From positions 1,240,001 through 1,304,000 of the forward strand of contig OY970244.1 of assembly GCA_963715485.1 (NCBI GenBank): a stretch of 64,000 nucleotides of DNA, in the 5' to 3' direction. This document shows, piece after piece, positions 9,088 to 17,443 of the stretch (the first letter of the stretch is position 1; every line of letters begins with the position of its first letter). The position numbers were made by a program, and so were the translations under genes. Below the pieces are notes generated by a model. That model saw only the letters and a list, made by a program, of their open reading frames with translations. It did not search any database and was not told the DNA's origin. This DNA is from SG8-30 sp963715485. Lineage in GTDB: Bacteria > Pseudomonadota > Gammaproteobacteria > Steroidobacterales > Steroidobacteraceae.

Positions 9088-9964
9088 ATGTCGGCCAAGC
9101 ATCCGATCATCGCCGTGACCGGCTCCTCGGGCGCCGGGACCACCACGGTCAAGACGACATTCGAGTGGATTTTCCGTCGTGAAAAAATCGACGCTGCCAT
9201 CGTCGAAGGCGACGCTTTCCATCGCTACGACCGCCAGGCCATGCGCGACAAGCTGGCGGAGGCAGCCGCAGCAGGCAATGACAACTTCAGCCACTTCGGA
9301 CCCGGGTCAAACCTGTTCGGCGACCTCGAGGAGCTGTTCAGGAGCTATGGCCTGTCGGGAACTGGCCGTTCGCGCGTCTACGTGCACGACGAGCAGGAGG
9401 CGGTCGTGCATGGCGACACAGCCCGGCACCTTCACGCCCTGGAAGGAAATCGGCGAGGGCTCGGACCTGCTGTTCTACGAGGGCCTGCACGGTGCCGTGC
9501 AGACGCCGGAGCACGATGTCGCGCGGCACGTCGACCTTCTGGTCGGCGTGGTACCCACCGTCAACCTCGAGTGGATCCAGAAACTGCACCGCGACAAGGC
9601 CAAGCGCGGCTACTCGACCGAGGCCGTGGTGGATACGATCCTCAGGCGCATGCCTGACTACGTGAACTATATCTGCCCGCAGTTCTCGCGCACGCACATC
9701 AACTTCCAGCGCGTGCCGACCGTGGATACCAGCAATCCGTTCATCGCAAAGGACATCCCGCTGGCCGACGAGAGTTTCCTGATCATCCGTTTCGCGAACC
9801 CGAAAGGAATCGACTTCCGCTACCTGCTGTCCATGGTCCACGACAGCTTCATGTCGCGTCCGAACACCATCGTGGTGCCAGGCGGAAAATTGCCGCTGGC
9901 CATGCAGTTGATACTGACTCCGCTGATCCTGAAGCTCCTCGACACCAAGAAACGGGCGTACTGA
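9088..9964 (+). CDS. prk: Phosphoribulokinase, with one frameshift
   Basis: This enzyme makes ribulose-1,5-bisphosphate, the RuBisCO substrate. The first part has the P-loop GSSGAGTTT, the EGDAFHRYDR motif and HFGPGSNLFGDLEELF. After the segment YVHDEQEAVVHG the frame shifts by one extra base near 9415 and resumes with TQPGTFTPWKEIGEGSDLLF and FYEGLHG to a normal C-terminus (about 291 residues after correction). Both halves are full strength, so this looks like a sequencing error, not decay. ATG 9088 follows GGAGG. Confidence 0.92.
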
Positions 9965-10023
9965 CCGGGGACTGGCGGTGCCGGGGACCCGCACCAGCGA
10001 CGCGAGAGCGGCTGGAAGCGTCC

Positions 10024-10713
10024 CTAGCGAATCAGCCCATCCCGACGCAGCCTCTCGGTAATCGCCAGCGTGACATCGAAGAGCACCTGATCGCGCGACT
10101 CGAAGTTGGCTGCCTTGGTTTCGATGGAATAGACCAGTCCGGCGTCGCGGGTCTGGTAGAGCTGGGTCGAAATCCGGGCGGTACCCTGGACGGCAAATAC
10201 CGATGGTGAGGTCTGGAACTCGCCGTAGACCACCGGCACGCCGTAGACGCCCCAGTAGCCGGTGGAAAACCCGGTACCGATCGCCTTGTAGCGAGCACCG
10301 CCGCGGGTGTCCATCGAGCCACCCTCAGTAAGTTGCTGGCTCGATTCGACGAGGTGCGTTGCGAGGACCGCGTCGGCGCCGACGGCGCCGACGGCGCGCT
10401 CGACGCTCTCGCGGGTGAGCGGTTCCTTCGGGTCCATCACCGAGCAGCTGGTTTTCGCGACCACGGCGGCACTCCGCAATGTTTCCACCAGGTATCTCTC
10501 GAAGGCGCAGCGCTGGTTCGACTCCGGACTGATGCCGAGAACCAGCAATCGCGAGTAGGTCTGGTTGCGCGGCACGCCCTCGCCCCAGGCGCTCTCGGTC
10601 GTCACGGGAGGGGTGGTACAGCCAGCCAGACTTGCCACGGCGAGGCCGACGAGGCAGGCGCCGAGCCCGGCTCGCTGCGCAGGGGTCTGGTGGTCGGCCA
10701 GAGGATTGTTCAA
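10024..10713 (-). CDS. Putative outer-membrane lipoprotein, function unknown
   Basis: The protein (about 229 residues) has a short basic N-terminus, a hydrophobic run and a lipobox (VASLAGC), so it is probably lipid-anchored. No enzyme motif is seen; the rest is mixed alpha/beta and ends in a basic helix. I prefer a TTG start at 10713, with GGAG seven bases upstream, over the TTG at 10731. It is divergent from the VOC gene at 10898. Confidence 0.65.
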   Translation of the reverse strand: MNNPLADHQTPAQRAGLGACLVGLAVASLAGCTTPPVTTESAWGEGVPRNQTYSRLLVLGISPESNQRCAFERYLVETLRSAAVVAKTSCSVMDPKEPLTRESVERAVGAVGADAVLATHLVESSQQLTEGGSMDTRGGARYKAIGTGFSTGYWGVYGVPVVYGEFQTSPSVFAVQGTARISTQLYQTRDAGLVYSIETKAANFESRDQVLFDVTLAITERLRRDGLIR

Positions 10714-10897
10714 GGGATGCTCCGGTAGCAAGTGAGGGCCGCGTGCGGCGTTCTTGTCGGGGATCAGTATAGGGTACGCAAGGCTTCGGCAGCCAGGTCA
10801 CGACGCCTGGACACCAGCCCGCACGATGCATGGCGTCCTTCACCCCGTCCGATTCGGCAGCGTTTATGCTGTGCCTGGTTCCTATTGGAGTTGCGCC

Positions 10898-11467
10898 ATG
10901 GATCTTCGAAGTGTCCCGGCTGCGTTGTGTGGCGTGCTGTTGTCCCTTCCAGCGACAGTGTTCGCGGCCACCGTGGCCCCCAGCGGCGCCACACTGTTGC
11001 GTACCACGCTCACGGTGGCGGACGTCGACCGCTCGCTGGCTTTCTATTCGCTGCTCGGCTTCTCGGTCGAAAGCGAGATGGGCGGCGAGCGCAATCCTGA
11101 CAGCCCATTCCCGCTCAACAGCAAGTCGACGCGCTGGCGGCTGACGATCCTTGGGCCGTCGAGCGGTGAGGGCGGCAAGATAGGCCTGCTGTCCTTCGAT
11201 AATGCGCGACCAGCCCCGACGCATGACGCGTCACGCGAGCAGATCGGACTTGGCGACATGGTATTCGTGTTCGATGTCGCCGACGCGGGACTGATTCACT
11301 CGGTGCTGCAGGCCGCCGGCGCCCGCATCGTCGAGGATCCGGTGACCTATCGCTCGCGCAACAAGGATGCAGCGGGCAGGCCCATGGAGGGCAGGGTCTT
11401 TCACGTCTTCGACCCGGATGGCTACCTGATCGAAATCCTGCAGGCCCCGCAGCCTGTCAGTGACTAG
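10898..11467 (+). CDS. Exported VOC (glyoxalase/bleomycin-resistance fold) protein
   Basis: The 189-residue protein has an N-terminal signal peptide (hydrophobic stretch AALCGVLLSLPATVFA) followed by a vicinal-oxygen-chelate domain. The fold markers are TTLTVADVDRSLAFYSLLGF near the N-terminus and VFHVFDPDGYLIEILQ at the C-terminus, with a metal-ligand-like glutamate in the last strand. VOC proteins with signal peptides are less common than cytosolic ones. Function is not assignable. ATG 10898 follows GGAG. Confidence 0.75.
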   Translation: MDLRSVPAALCGVLLSLPATVFAATVAPSGATLLRTTLTVADVDRSLAFYSLLGFSVESEMGGERNPDSPFPLNSKSTRWRLTILGPSSGEGGKIGLLSFDNARPAPTHDASREQIGLGDMVFVFDVADAGLIHSVLQAAGARIVEDPVTYRSRNKDAAGRPMEGRVFHVFDPDGYLIEILQAPQPVSD

Positions 11468-11497
11468 GGCGCTGCGACCCGGCGTGATCGCTGCCGC

Positions 11498-12472
11498 TCA
11501 GATCCACTTCAACTTGCGGAATAACCACAGCTCGAGTCCCGCAACCACCAGTATTCCCAACCCCACGATGGCAAACGACCAGCGCCAGTCGGCTCCGGGA
11601 ATGCCGCCCACGTTGATGCCGAGATAGCCGGTCAGGAGCCCCAGTGGCAGGAACACGGCAGCGACGATAGACAGCACGTACATGTTCCGGTTGATCTGCT
11701 CCGACACGCGGGCAGCGAGTTCTTCCTGCACGATCTGGGCACGCTCGCGGGCGGCGTCGAGGTCCTCGACGTAGCGGGTAATCCGATCGGCCACCTCGCG
11801 CAGCCAGCGCCGGTCCGTGGGTGAGATCCAGTCGGCCTGCTGGGTGAGTAGGCGCGACATCGCCTCGCGCTGGGGACCGATGTAGCGTCGGAGCGCGATT
11901 GCGGCCCGACGCAGTTCCGCGAGTCTCAGCCTGATGCCGTCGGTGCGGTTGGCAATGATGTCTTCCTCGAGGTCGGCCACCTGTTCCTCGAGTGCGTCGA
12001 CCACGGGACCGACACGTTCAACCAGGCCCTCCGCAAGGGTTGCCAGGAAATCGCCGGTCGTCGTCGGTGCGCGGCCGGCGTCGATGGAGGCACGGACTGA
12101 ATCGACCGCCATGATCCTGCGCCGGCGGACACTGATGACGCGGCCGGCCTCGGCCCAGAGCACGAGGGCGACCATATCCTCGGGATCGGCGCCGGGATTG
12201 AGGTTGACGCCGCGCAGGCTGATCAGCAGTCCCTCGCCGTAGCTTTCACAGCGCGGCCGCGACTCGCTCGACAGCAGTGCATCACAGAGGATTTCGTCGA
12301 GGCCGGATTCGCGCTCCAGCCACTTCCGGCTGCCGGGCGCATCGCGCTGCAGGTGTACCCAGAGCCAACCTTCGTCGGCCCGGTACGCACGAAGCCCGTC
12401 CCAGTCAAGCAGGCGACCGCTGCCGTGGCCATCGAACGCGTACGCGCAGATCAGATCTGGAGAGCTATCCAT
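11498..12472 (-). CDS. CorA-family metal channel, ZntB-like
   Basis: The 324-residue protein has a soluble N-terminal domain, long helices rich in Glu and Arg, and two C-terminal membrane helices with the pore-mouth motif GINVGG (GxN type). This is the CorA/ZntB architecture, usually a pentameric Mg2+ or Zn2+ transporter. The start MDSSPDLICAYAFDGHG matches ZntB-type N-termini; the longer frame upstream reads through a palindromic repeat and is rejected. Substrate metal is unknown. Confidence 0.85.
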   Translation of the reverse strand: MDSSPDLICAYAFDGHGSGRLLDWDGLRAYRADEGWLWVHLQRDAPGSRKWLERESGLDEILCDALLSSESRPRCESYGEGLLISLRGVNLNPGADPEDMVALVLWAEAGRVISVRRRRIMAVDSVRASIDAGRAPTTTGDFLATLAEGLVERVGPVVDALEEQVADLEEDIIANRTDGIRLRLAELRRAAIALRRYIGPQREAMSRLLTQQADWISPTDRRWLREVADRITRYVEDLDAARERAQIVQEELAARVSEQINRNMYVLSIVAAVFLPLGLLTGYLGINVGGIPGADWRWSFAIVGLGILVVAGLELWLFRKLKWI

Positions 12473-12506
12473 GCCGAGGTGTCCTCTGATGGCAGGTTGG
12501 GCAAAT

Positions 12507-12593
12507 GTTGCCGGGTCGAGGGTTTCGGGTGTTCGGGGATATTGCACCGTTATCGCGAGGCGGGCAAAACCCCGGAACCCCGGACCCGGCACC
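12507..12593. repeat. REP-like palindrome, family B copy 1
   Basis: An imperfect inverted repeat. The left arm (from 12507) reads TTGCCGGGTCGAGGGTTTCG and the right arm (ending near 12593) is close to its complement. The arm core GTGCCGGGTC-GGGGTTTC recurs at 46897-46973, so this is a dispersed element. It lies directly upstream of the ZntB-like gene and past the end of the YgbA-like gene. Confidence 0.7.
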
Positions 12594-12597
12594 GTCT

Positions 12598-12987
12598 TCA
12601 GCGGCGGCGTCGCGTTTCCATGGGGTGCGCGACCTTGCGCCGGCCGTCGACGAGGTGCAGCAGCGCGAGCCAGGGATGGCGCGTCATCATGCGCGGGCCC
12701 GAGTAACGCATGACTACCTTGGCGAATTCGCGTGGGGCTTTCTTGTAGCAGTGGATCGGGCATTTCGCGCAGGTCGGCTTGTCTTCACCGTAGGGACACT
12801 TTTCCAGCCTGCAGGCAGCGTATTCCAGAAACTCGGTGCAGCGTGGGCAGGGTCCCGAGCCATCGGACGCATGATGAGCCCGGCAATACAGGCTCACCAT
12901 GTGTCGCATGGTCTGGTGCTCGCGACCCAGCCGACCTTCCAAGGCGTGGCTGCTCGCCGGTGCCCGGCGCAAGTGTGGATTTGTCAT
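12598..12987 (-). CDS. YgbA-like 'nitrous oxide-stimulated promoter' family protein
   Basis: The 129-residue protein matches the YgbA/PF11756-type pattern: MVSLYCRAHHASDG, then CPRCTEFLEYAACRLEKCPYGE, CAKCPIHCYK and VMRYSGPRMM. The many paired cysteines suggest a metal or Fe-S site. In enteric bacteria ygbA is induced by nitrosative stress; here the link to nitric oxide is by homology only. No NO-response operator was recognised. Confidence 0.85.
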   Translation of the reverse strand: MTNPHLRRAPASSHALEGRLGREHQTMRHMVSLYCRAHHASDGSGPCPRCTEFLEYAACRLEKCPYGEDKPTCAKCPIHCYKKAPREFAKVVMRYSGPRMMTRHPWLALLHLVDGRRKVAHPMETRRRR

Positions 12988-13229
12988 CTGCCTGGGTTGT
13001 CCGTGGGCACCATGGTAGCCCGATGCAATCGGTGTAGCTGTCCGTCAGGCTGGCAGCTTAGCGCCGTACAAGAAAGCCTGTACAGCCCGCACCCCGCACG
13101 GTCACTCGTTACCTGCTGGAATGTTCCCGGCCTCGGCAATGGTCTGGCGCACCGGCACATGTCTCCCTGGAGGGCTAGAATTGTTGCCCCGGCATAGTGT
13201 CCGGTATACCCGTCGCCAGGAGGCATGAC

Positions 13230-13577
13230 ATGGCAAAGGCCAAGGCACCGAGAATATTTCTCAAGTTGACCCAGGATCACCCCAAGGTATTCAAGGCGAT
13301 CGAGATACTCGGCGCTGCGGTTCGGTCGGCGGGGCCACTCGATGCCCGCACCAGTCACCTGGTGCAGCTGGCCGCGGCCGCGGCGGTGAGATCCGAGGGC
13401 GCAGTGCACAGCCACGTGCGTCGCGCACTCGCGGCCGGCGTGACGCCGCAGGAAATCGAGCACGCACTACTGCTGCTGGTGTCGACGGTAGGCACTCCTC
13501 AAGTCGTCGCTGCGCTCAGCTGGGCGCGCGACGTGACCGATGGCATCCCGAAGAAGCGCCGCAAGCAGGTCCGTTGA
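13230..13577 (+). CDS. Carboxymuconolactone decarboxylase (AhpD-like) family protein
   Basis: The 115-residue all-helical protein matches the CMD fold (LDARTSHLVQLAAAAAVRSEGAVHSHVRRAL, then GVTPQEIEHALLLLVSTVGTPQVVAAL). The CxxC pair that gives AhpD its disulfide activity is absent; its position holds AVHSHV. The protein is therefore unlikely to be a peroxidase partner. ATG 13230 follows CAGGAGGC. Confidence 0.8.
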   Translation: MAKAKAPRIFLKLTQDHPKVFKAIEILGAAVRSAGPLDARTSHLVQLAAAAAVRSEGAVHSHVRRALAAGVTPQEIEHALLLLVSTVGTPQVVAALSWARDVTDGIPKKRRKQVR

Positions 13578-13639
13578 CGCGACCCCGGCCCGAATAGCCT
13601 CTTGATGATCACGCATCCGAAGTTGCGGCGAGCCCGGCC

Positions 13640-15463
13640 GTGAAGCGGGCCCCTGCGCCGGCCGTGCAGCCGGCACCGCTGAGCGGTTTTTTTGGTGTCT
13701 TTCGCTATAGCCGGCGCGCCCTCGAGCTGGTCTGGAGCACCAACCAGCCGCTGACCGTGAGCATCGGAACGCTGACGGTGATGGCCGGCGTGCTGCCGGC
13801 CGGCATCGCCTGGGTTGGTGCCCTGATCGTAGACGCAGTGGTAGCGGCCATCGACACCGGGAACGCGGCCCGGGTCATCGAGTACGTGCTGCTGGAAGGA
13901 GCGCTGGTAGCGGTGCTCGCTGCGACGCAGCGGGGGTTGAACCTGTGCCAGTCGCTGCTCCGGGCCCAACTCGGCCAACGCGTCAACGTCATGATCCTGG
14001 AGAAGGCGCTGACGCTGGAGCTGAGACATTTCGAAGACTCGGAGTTCTACGACAAGCTGACCCGCGCGCGGCGCGAGGCGTCGGTGCGTCCGCTGTCGTT
14101 GGTCATGCGAAGCTTCGGGCTGGCACAAAATGCCGTGTCGCTGGCGAGCTACGGCGTGCTGTTGGTCAAGTTTTCACCCTGGGCGGTAGCGGTGCTGCTA
14201 CTGGCGGGCCTGCCGGCCTTCGTGGCCGAGGCGAAGTTCTCGGGCGATGCCTTTCGGTTGTTTCGCTGGCGCTCGCCCGAGACGCGCATGCAGATTTACC
14301 TGGAGACGGTGCTCGCGCGCGAGGATCATGCCAAGGAGGTAAAACTTTTCGGCCTCGGGCGGCGCCTGCTCGACCGCTATCAGGGCATTTTTGACAAGCT
14401 CTACCAGGCCGACCGCGCGCTGACGATACGACGCGATTCCTGGGGCTTCGGGCTTGGCCTGCTTGGCACCGCTGCGCTCTATGGCGCCTACGCGTGGATT
14501 GCGGTGAGCACGGTGCGGGGCCTGATCACCCTTGGCCAGATGACGATGTACTTCGCCTTGTTCCGGCAGGGGCAGTCGGCCGTCTCGGCAGGACTGTCGG
14601 CCATCGGGGGCATGTACGAGGACAACCTTTACCTTTCCACGCTGTACGAATACCTGGAGACCGAGGTGCCCGCGCCCAGGGGCGCCCTGCAACGCGGCCC
14701 GGTGCCGGCGGATGGGGTGCGTTTCGAGTCGGTGAGCTTCACTTACCCGGGCTCGACCGAGCCTGTGTTGAAGGACATCAGCCTGCACCTGCGCCCCGGC
14801 TCCTCGCTGGCGCTGGTTGGCGAGAATGGGTCGGGCAAGACGACCCTGATCAAGTTGCTGACGCGGCTTTACGACCCGAGTTCGGGCCGGGTGCTGCTCG
14901 ACGGCCTGGACCTGCGCGAATGGGATGCGACGGCGCTGCGGCAGCGCATCGGCGTCATATTCCAGGACTTTGCGCGCTATCAACTGCTGGTTGGCGAAAA
15001 TGTCGGCGCGGGAGATGAGAGTAGTTTTGAGGACGAGTCACGCTGGCGTGAGGCGGCGGCCAAGGGCCAGGCGGCCGAGTTCATCGAGCGGCTTCCCAGC
15101 GGCTACCAGACTCAGCTCGGCAAGTGGTTCAAGGACGGCCGCGAGCTGTCGGGCGGCCAGTGGCAGAAGATTGCGCTGTCGCGGGCCTTCATGCGAACCG
15201 GGGCGGATGTGCTGGTGCTGGACGAGCCGACAGCTGCAATGGACGCGCGCGCCGAGGCGGAGGTCTTCGAGCACTTCAGGCAGCTGGCGAGCGACCGGAT
15301 AACGATACTGATCTCGCATCGTTTCTCGACGGTACGCATGGCAGATCACATCGTCGTTCTCGAGCGGGGCCGCATCGTGGAGCAGGGCAGCCACGAGCAG
15401 CTGATGGAGCTGGGCGGCACCTATGCCAGCCTGTTCACCCTCCAGGCCAAGGGCTACCGCTAG
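13640..15463 (+). CDS. ABC transporter, fused permease and ATPase
   Basis: This 607-residue half-transporter has an N-terminal membrane domain (about residues 1-350) and a C-terminal ATPase with Walker A GENGSGKTT, signature LSGGQWQK, Walker B VLVLDEPTAAMD and the H-loop LISHRFST. The segment LELRHFEDSEFYDKLTRARRE is typical of peptide or lipid exporters that work as homodimers. It starts with GTG at 13640. No substrate gene is adjacent, so what it exports is unknown. Confidence 0.88.
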   Translation: MKRAPAPAVQPAPLSGFFGVFRYSRRALELVWSTNQPLTVSIGTLTVMAGVLPAGIAWVGALIVDAVVAAIDTGNAARVIEYVLLEGALVAVLAATQRGLNLCQSLLRAQLGQRVNVMILEKALTLELRHFEDSEFYDKLTRARREASVRPLSLVMRSFGLAQNAVSLASYGVLLVKFSPWAVAVLLLAGLPAFVAEAKFSGDAFRLFRWRSPETRMQIYLETVLAREDHAKEVKLFGLGRRLLDRYQGIFDKLYQADRALTIRRDSWGFGLGLLGTAALYGAYAWIAVSTVRGLITLGQMTMYFALFRQGQSAVSAGLSAIGGMYEDNLYLSTLYEYLETEVPAPRGALQRGPVPADGVRFESVSFTYPGSTEPVLKDISLHLRPGSSLALVGENGSGKTTLIKLLTRLYDPSSGRVLLDGLDLREWDATALRQRIGVIFQDFARYQLLVGENVGAGDESSFEDESRWREAAAKGQAAEFIERLPSGYQTQLGKWFKDGRELSGGQWQKIALSRAFMRTGADVLVLDEPTAAMDARAEAEVFEHFRQLASDRITILISHRFSTVRMADHIVVLERGRIVEQGSHEQLMELGGTYASLFTLQAKGYR

Positions 15464-15467
15464 ACCC

Positions 15468-15570
15468 GAAACCGGGGACAGTTTACCTATTTCAGTTCGC
15501 ACGATCTCTTTCCCGGGGAGGACAAGCTGTCCGGGCGCGTTTATGAAATAGGTAAACTGTCCCCGGTTTC
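15468..15570. repeat. REP-like palindrome, family A copy 1
   Basis: Perfect arms of 26-27 bases flank a 49-base centre: the left arm begins GAAACCGGGGACAGTTTACC at 15468 and its complement ends at 15570. The core GGGGACAGTTTAC recurs at three more sites. It sits between two convergent genes, and the uup stop codon lies in the last bases of the right arm. Confidence 0.9.
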
Positions 15571-17380
15571 AGGAACGCGACTGGCTCGCCTTGGCGTCGA
15601 GTTCCGCCCAGCGGACGAACATCGCCTCGAGCAGCCGCTCGATGTCAGCGAGGCGCTGGCGGTCCGTCCGGATTCGCTCGGCGCCTGCAGCATGGTAGTC
15701 GCCCGCCGCCATCCGGGCGGCGATGTCGTGTTGCTCGCGCTCGAGCGCCTCGAGTTCCGTCGGCAGCTGCTCGAGTTCGCGACTTTCCTTGTAGCTCAAC
15801 TTGACGCGCGTGGGTTTCTCCGGCGCCGCGGGCCGGGCCGCGGTCGCGCGCGGTGCCGCTGCGCGTGACGTTGCCACGGCCGGCCGTTGCGCCAGCCAGT
15901 CGCTGTAGCCGCCGACGTACTCGCGCCAGCGGCCATCCCCCTCGGCCGCCAGTGTCTGCGTCACCACGTTGTCCAGGAATGACCGGTCGTGACTGACCAG
16001 CAACAGCGTGCCGCGATAGTCCTGGAGCGTGGCCTCGAGCAGTTCGAGCGACTCGATGTCGAGATCGTTGGTCGGTTCGTCGAGTACCAGCAGGTTCGCC
16101 GGCCGCGCGAACAGGCGGGCCAGCAGAAGGCGATTGCGTTCGCCCCCGGATAGCATCTTCACGGGCGCCTGGGCGCGTTCGGCAGGGAACAGGAAGTCGC
16201 CGAGATAGCTGATGACGTGCTTGCGCTGGCCCCCGACCTCGACCCAGTCGGAGCCCGGCGAGATGGTCTCCACCAGGCTCATCTCAGGATCCAGCTGCTC
16301 GCGCAACTGGTCGAAGTAGGCCACCTCGAGCCCGGTGCCAAGCCTGACCGATCCGGTGTCGGGCGCCAGTTCGCCGAGAATGATCCGAATGAGCGTGGAC
16401 TTTCCGGCACCGTTGGGACCGAGCAGGCCGAGCCGGTCGCCACGCATCACCCTGAGGGACAGGTCGCGCACCACCGTCTTGTCACCAAAGCCCTTCGACA
16501 CGCCGGCCAACTCGGCGACCAGCCGGCCAGAGCGTTCGCCGGCATCGAGGGAGAGCTTCACCTCGCCCAGACGCTCGCGTCGCGCCGATCGCTCCTGCCG
16601 GAGCGCTTCGAGCCGTCGAACGCGCCCTTCATTGCGGGTGCGTCGCGCCTCGATGCCCTTGCGGATCCATACCTCTTCCTGGGCCCAGAACTTGTCGAAG
16701 CGCCGCCGGGAAACGGCTTCGGCTGCCAGTTGGTCCGACTTGCGCCTCTCGTAGGTCGCGTAGTTACCCGGATATGAACGGAGCAGGCCGCGATCGAGTT
16801 CGACGATCCGCGTCGCCACTCGATCCAGGAACGACCTGTCATGGCTGATGACGATCGCCGCGGGCCCCTTCAGGAGCAGCTCCTCGAGCAGCAGGATGCC
16901 GTCGATGTCGAGGTGATTGGTCGGCTCGTCCAGGAGCAGGAGATCGGGCTCGAGGGCCAGGGCCAGGGCGAGCGCCGCCCGTTTGCACTCGCCCCCCGAC
17001 GCATCGGCCGGCGCGGCAGCCGGATCCAGTCCGAAGCGATCCAGGTACTCGATCAGGCGGGCCTCGCGACGCCACCGCTCACGCTCGTCGGCGATCGCGT
17101 CGAGCCGACCGCGAACGGAGAGGCTCTCGCGCAGTGACACCGCTGCAGGCAGTGACGGCTCTTGCTCGACAAGCGTCGTCCTGAGGCCGTCACGGCGCTG
17201 GATTTCGCCGCCATCCAGTGTCGCCGTGCCCGCAATCACGCCCAGTAGCGACGACTTGCCCGAGCCGTTGCGGCCAATCAGGCCGATTCGCTCACCGTCC
17301 TCGACGGCCAGCCCGGCGCCATCGAGCAGCGGGTGCAGCCCGTAAGCGAGCGCAGCGTCAGCAAGGGCGACGAGGGTCAT
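15569..17380 (-). CDS. uup: ABC-F family ATPase Uup
   Basis: The 603-residue protein has two ATPase domains and no membrane segments. Walker A motifs are GRNGSGKSS (near residue 36) and GPNGAGKST (near residue 325); signatures are SGGECKRA and LSGGERNRLLLA; Walker B are LLLLDEPTNHLD and LLVLDEPTNDLD. The C-terminal helical part after residue 530 is the Uup DNA- or ribosome-binding coiled coil. ABC-F proteins act on the ribosome or on DNA transactions. Confidence 0.92.
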   Translation of the reverse strand: MTLVALADAALAYGLHPLLDGAGLAVEDGERIGLIGRNGSGKSSLLGVIAGTATLDGGEIQRRDGLRTTLVEQEPSLPAAVSLRESLSVRGRLDAIADERERWRREARLIEYLDRFGLDPAAAPADASGGECKRAALALALALEPDLLLLDEPTNHLDIDGILLLEELLLKGPAAIVISHDRSFLDRVATRIVELDRGLLRSYPGNYATYERRKSDQLAAEAVSRRRFDKFWAQEEVWIRKGIEARRTRNEGRVRRLEALRQERSARRERLGEVKLSLDAGERSGRLVAELAGVSKGFGDKTVVRDLSLRVMRGDRLGLLGPNGAGKSTLIRIILGELAPDTGSVRLGTGLEVAYFDQLREQLDPEMSLVETISPGSDWVEVGGQRKHVISYLGDFLFPAERAQAPVKMLSGGERNRLLLARLFARPANLLVLDEPTNDLDIESLELLEATLQDYRGTLLLVSHDRSFLDNVVTQTLAAEGDGRWREYVGGYSDWLAQRPAVATSRAAAPRATAARPAAPEKPTRVKLSYKESRELEQLPTELEALEREQHDIAARMAAGDYHAAGAERIRTDRQRLADIERLLEAMFVRWAELDAKASQSRS

Positions 17381-17396
17381 GAGTGGGCGGTGCCAG

Positions 17397-17438
17397 CCGG
17401 GGACAGTTTACCCAATTGAATTAAGTAAACTGTCCCCG
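17397..17438. repeat. REP-like palindrome, family A copy 2
   Basis: A compact inverted repeat: GGGGACAGTTTAC, an AT-rich centre, then GTAAACTGTCCCC. It lies between uup and the VCBS lipoprotein gene, both on the minus strand. The centre differs from the other three copies while the outer 13 bases are the same. Confidence 0.9.
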
Positions 17439-17443
17439 TAATG

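Noticed and set aside
10325..11224. Long minus-strand frame across the lipoprotein and VOC genes
   Set aside because: Overlaps two better-supported genes and is highly basic with no domain.
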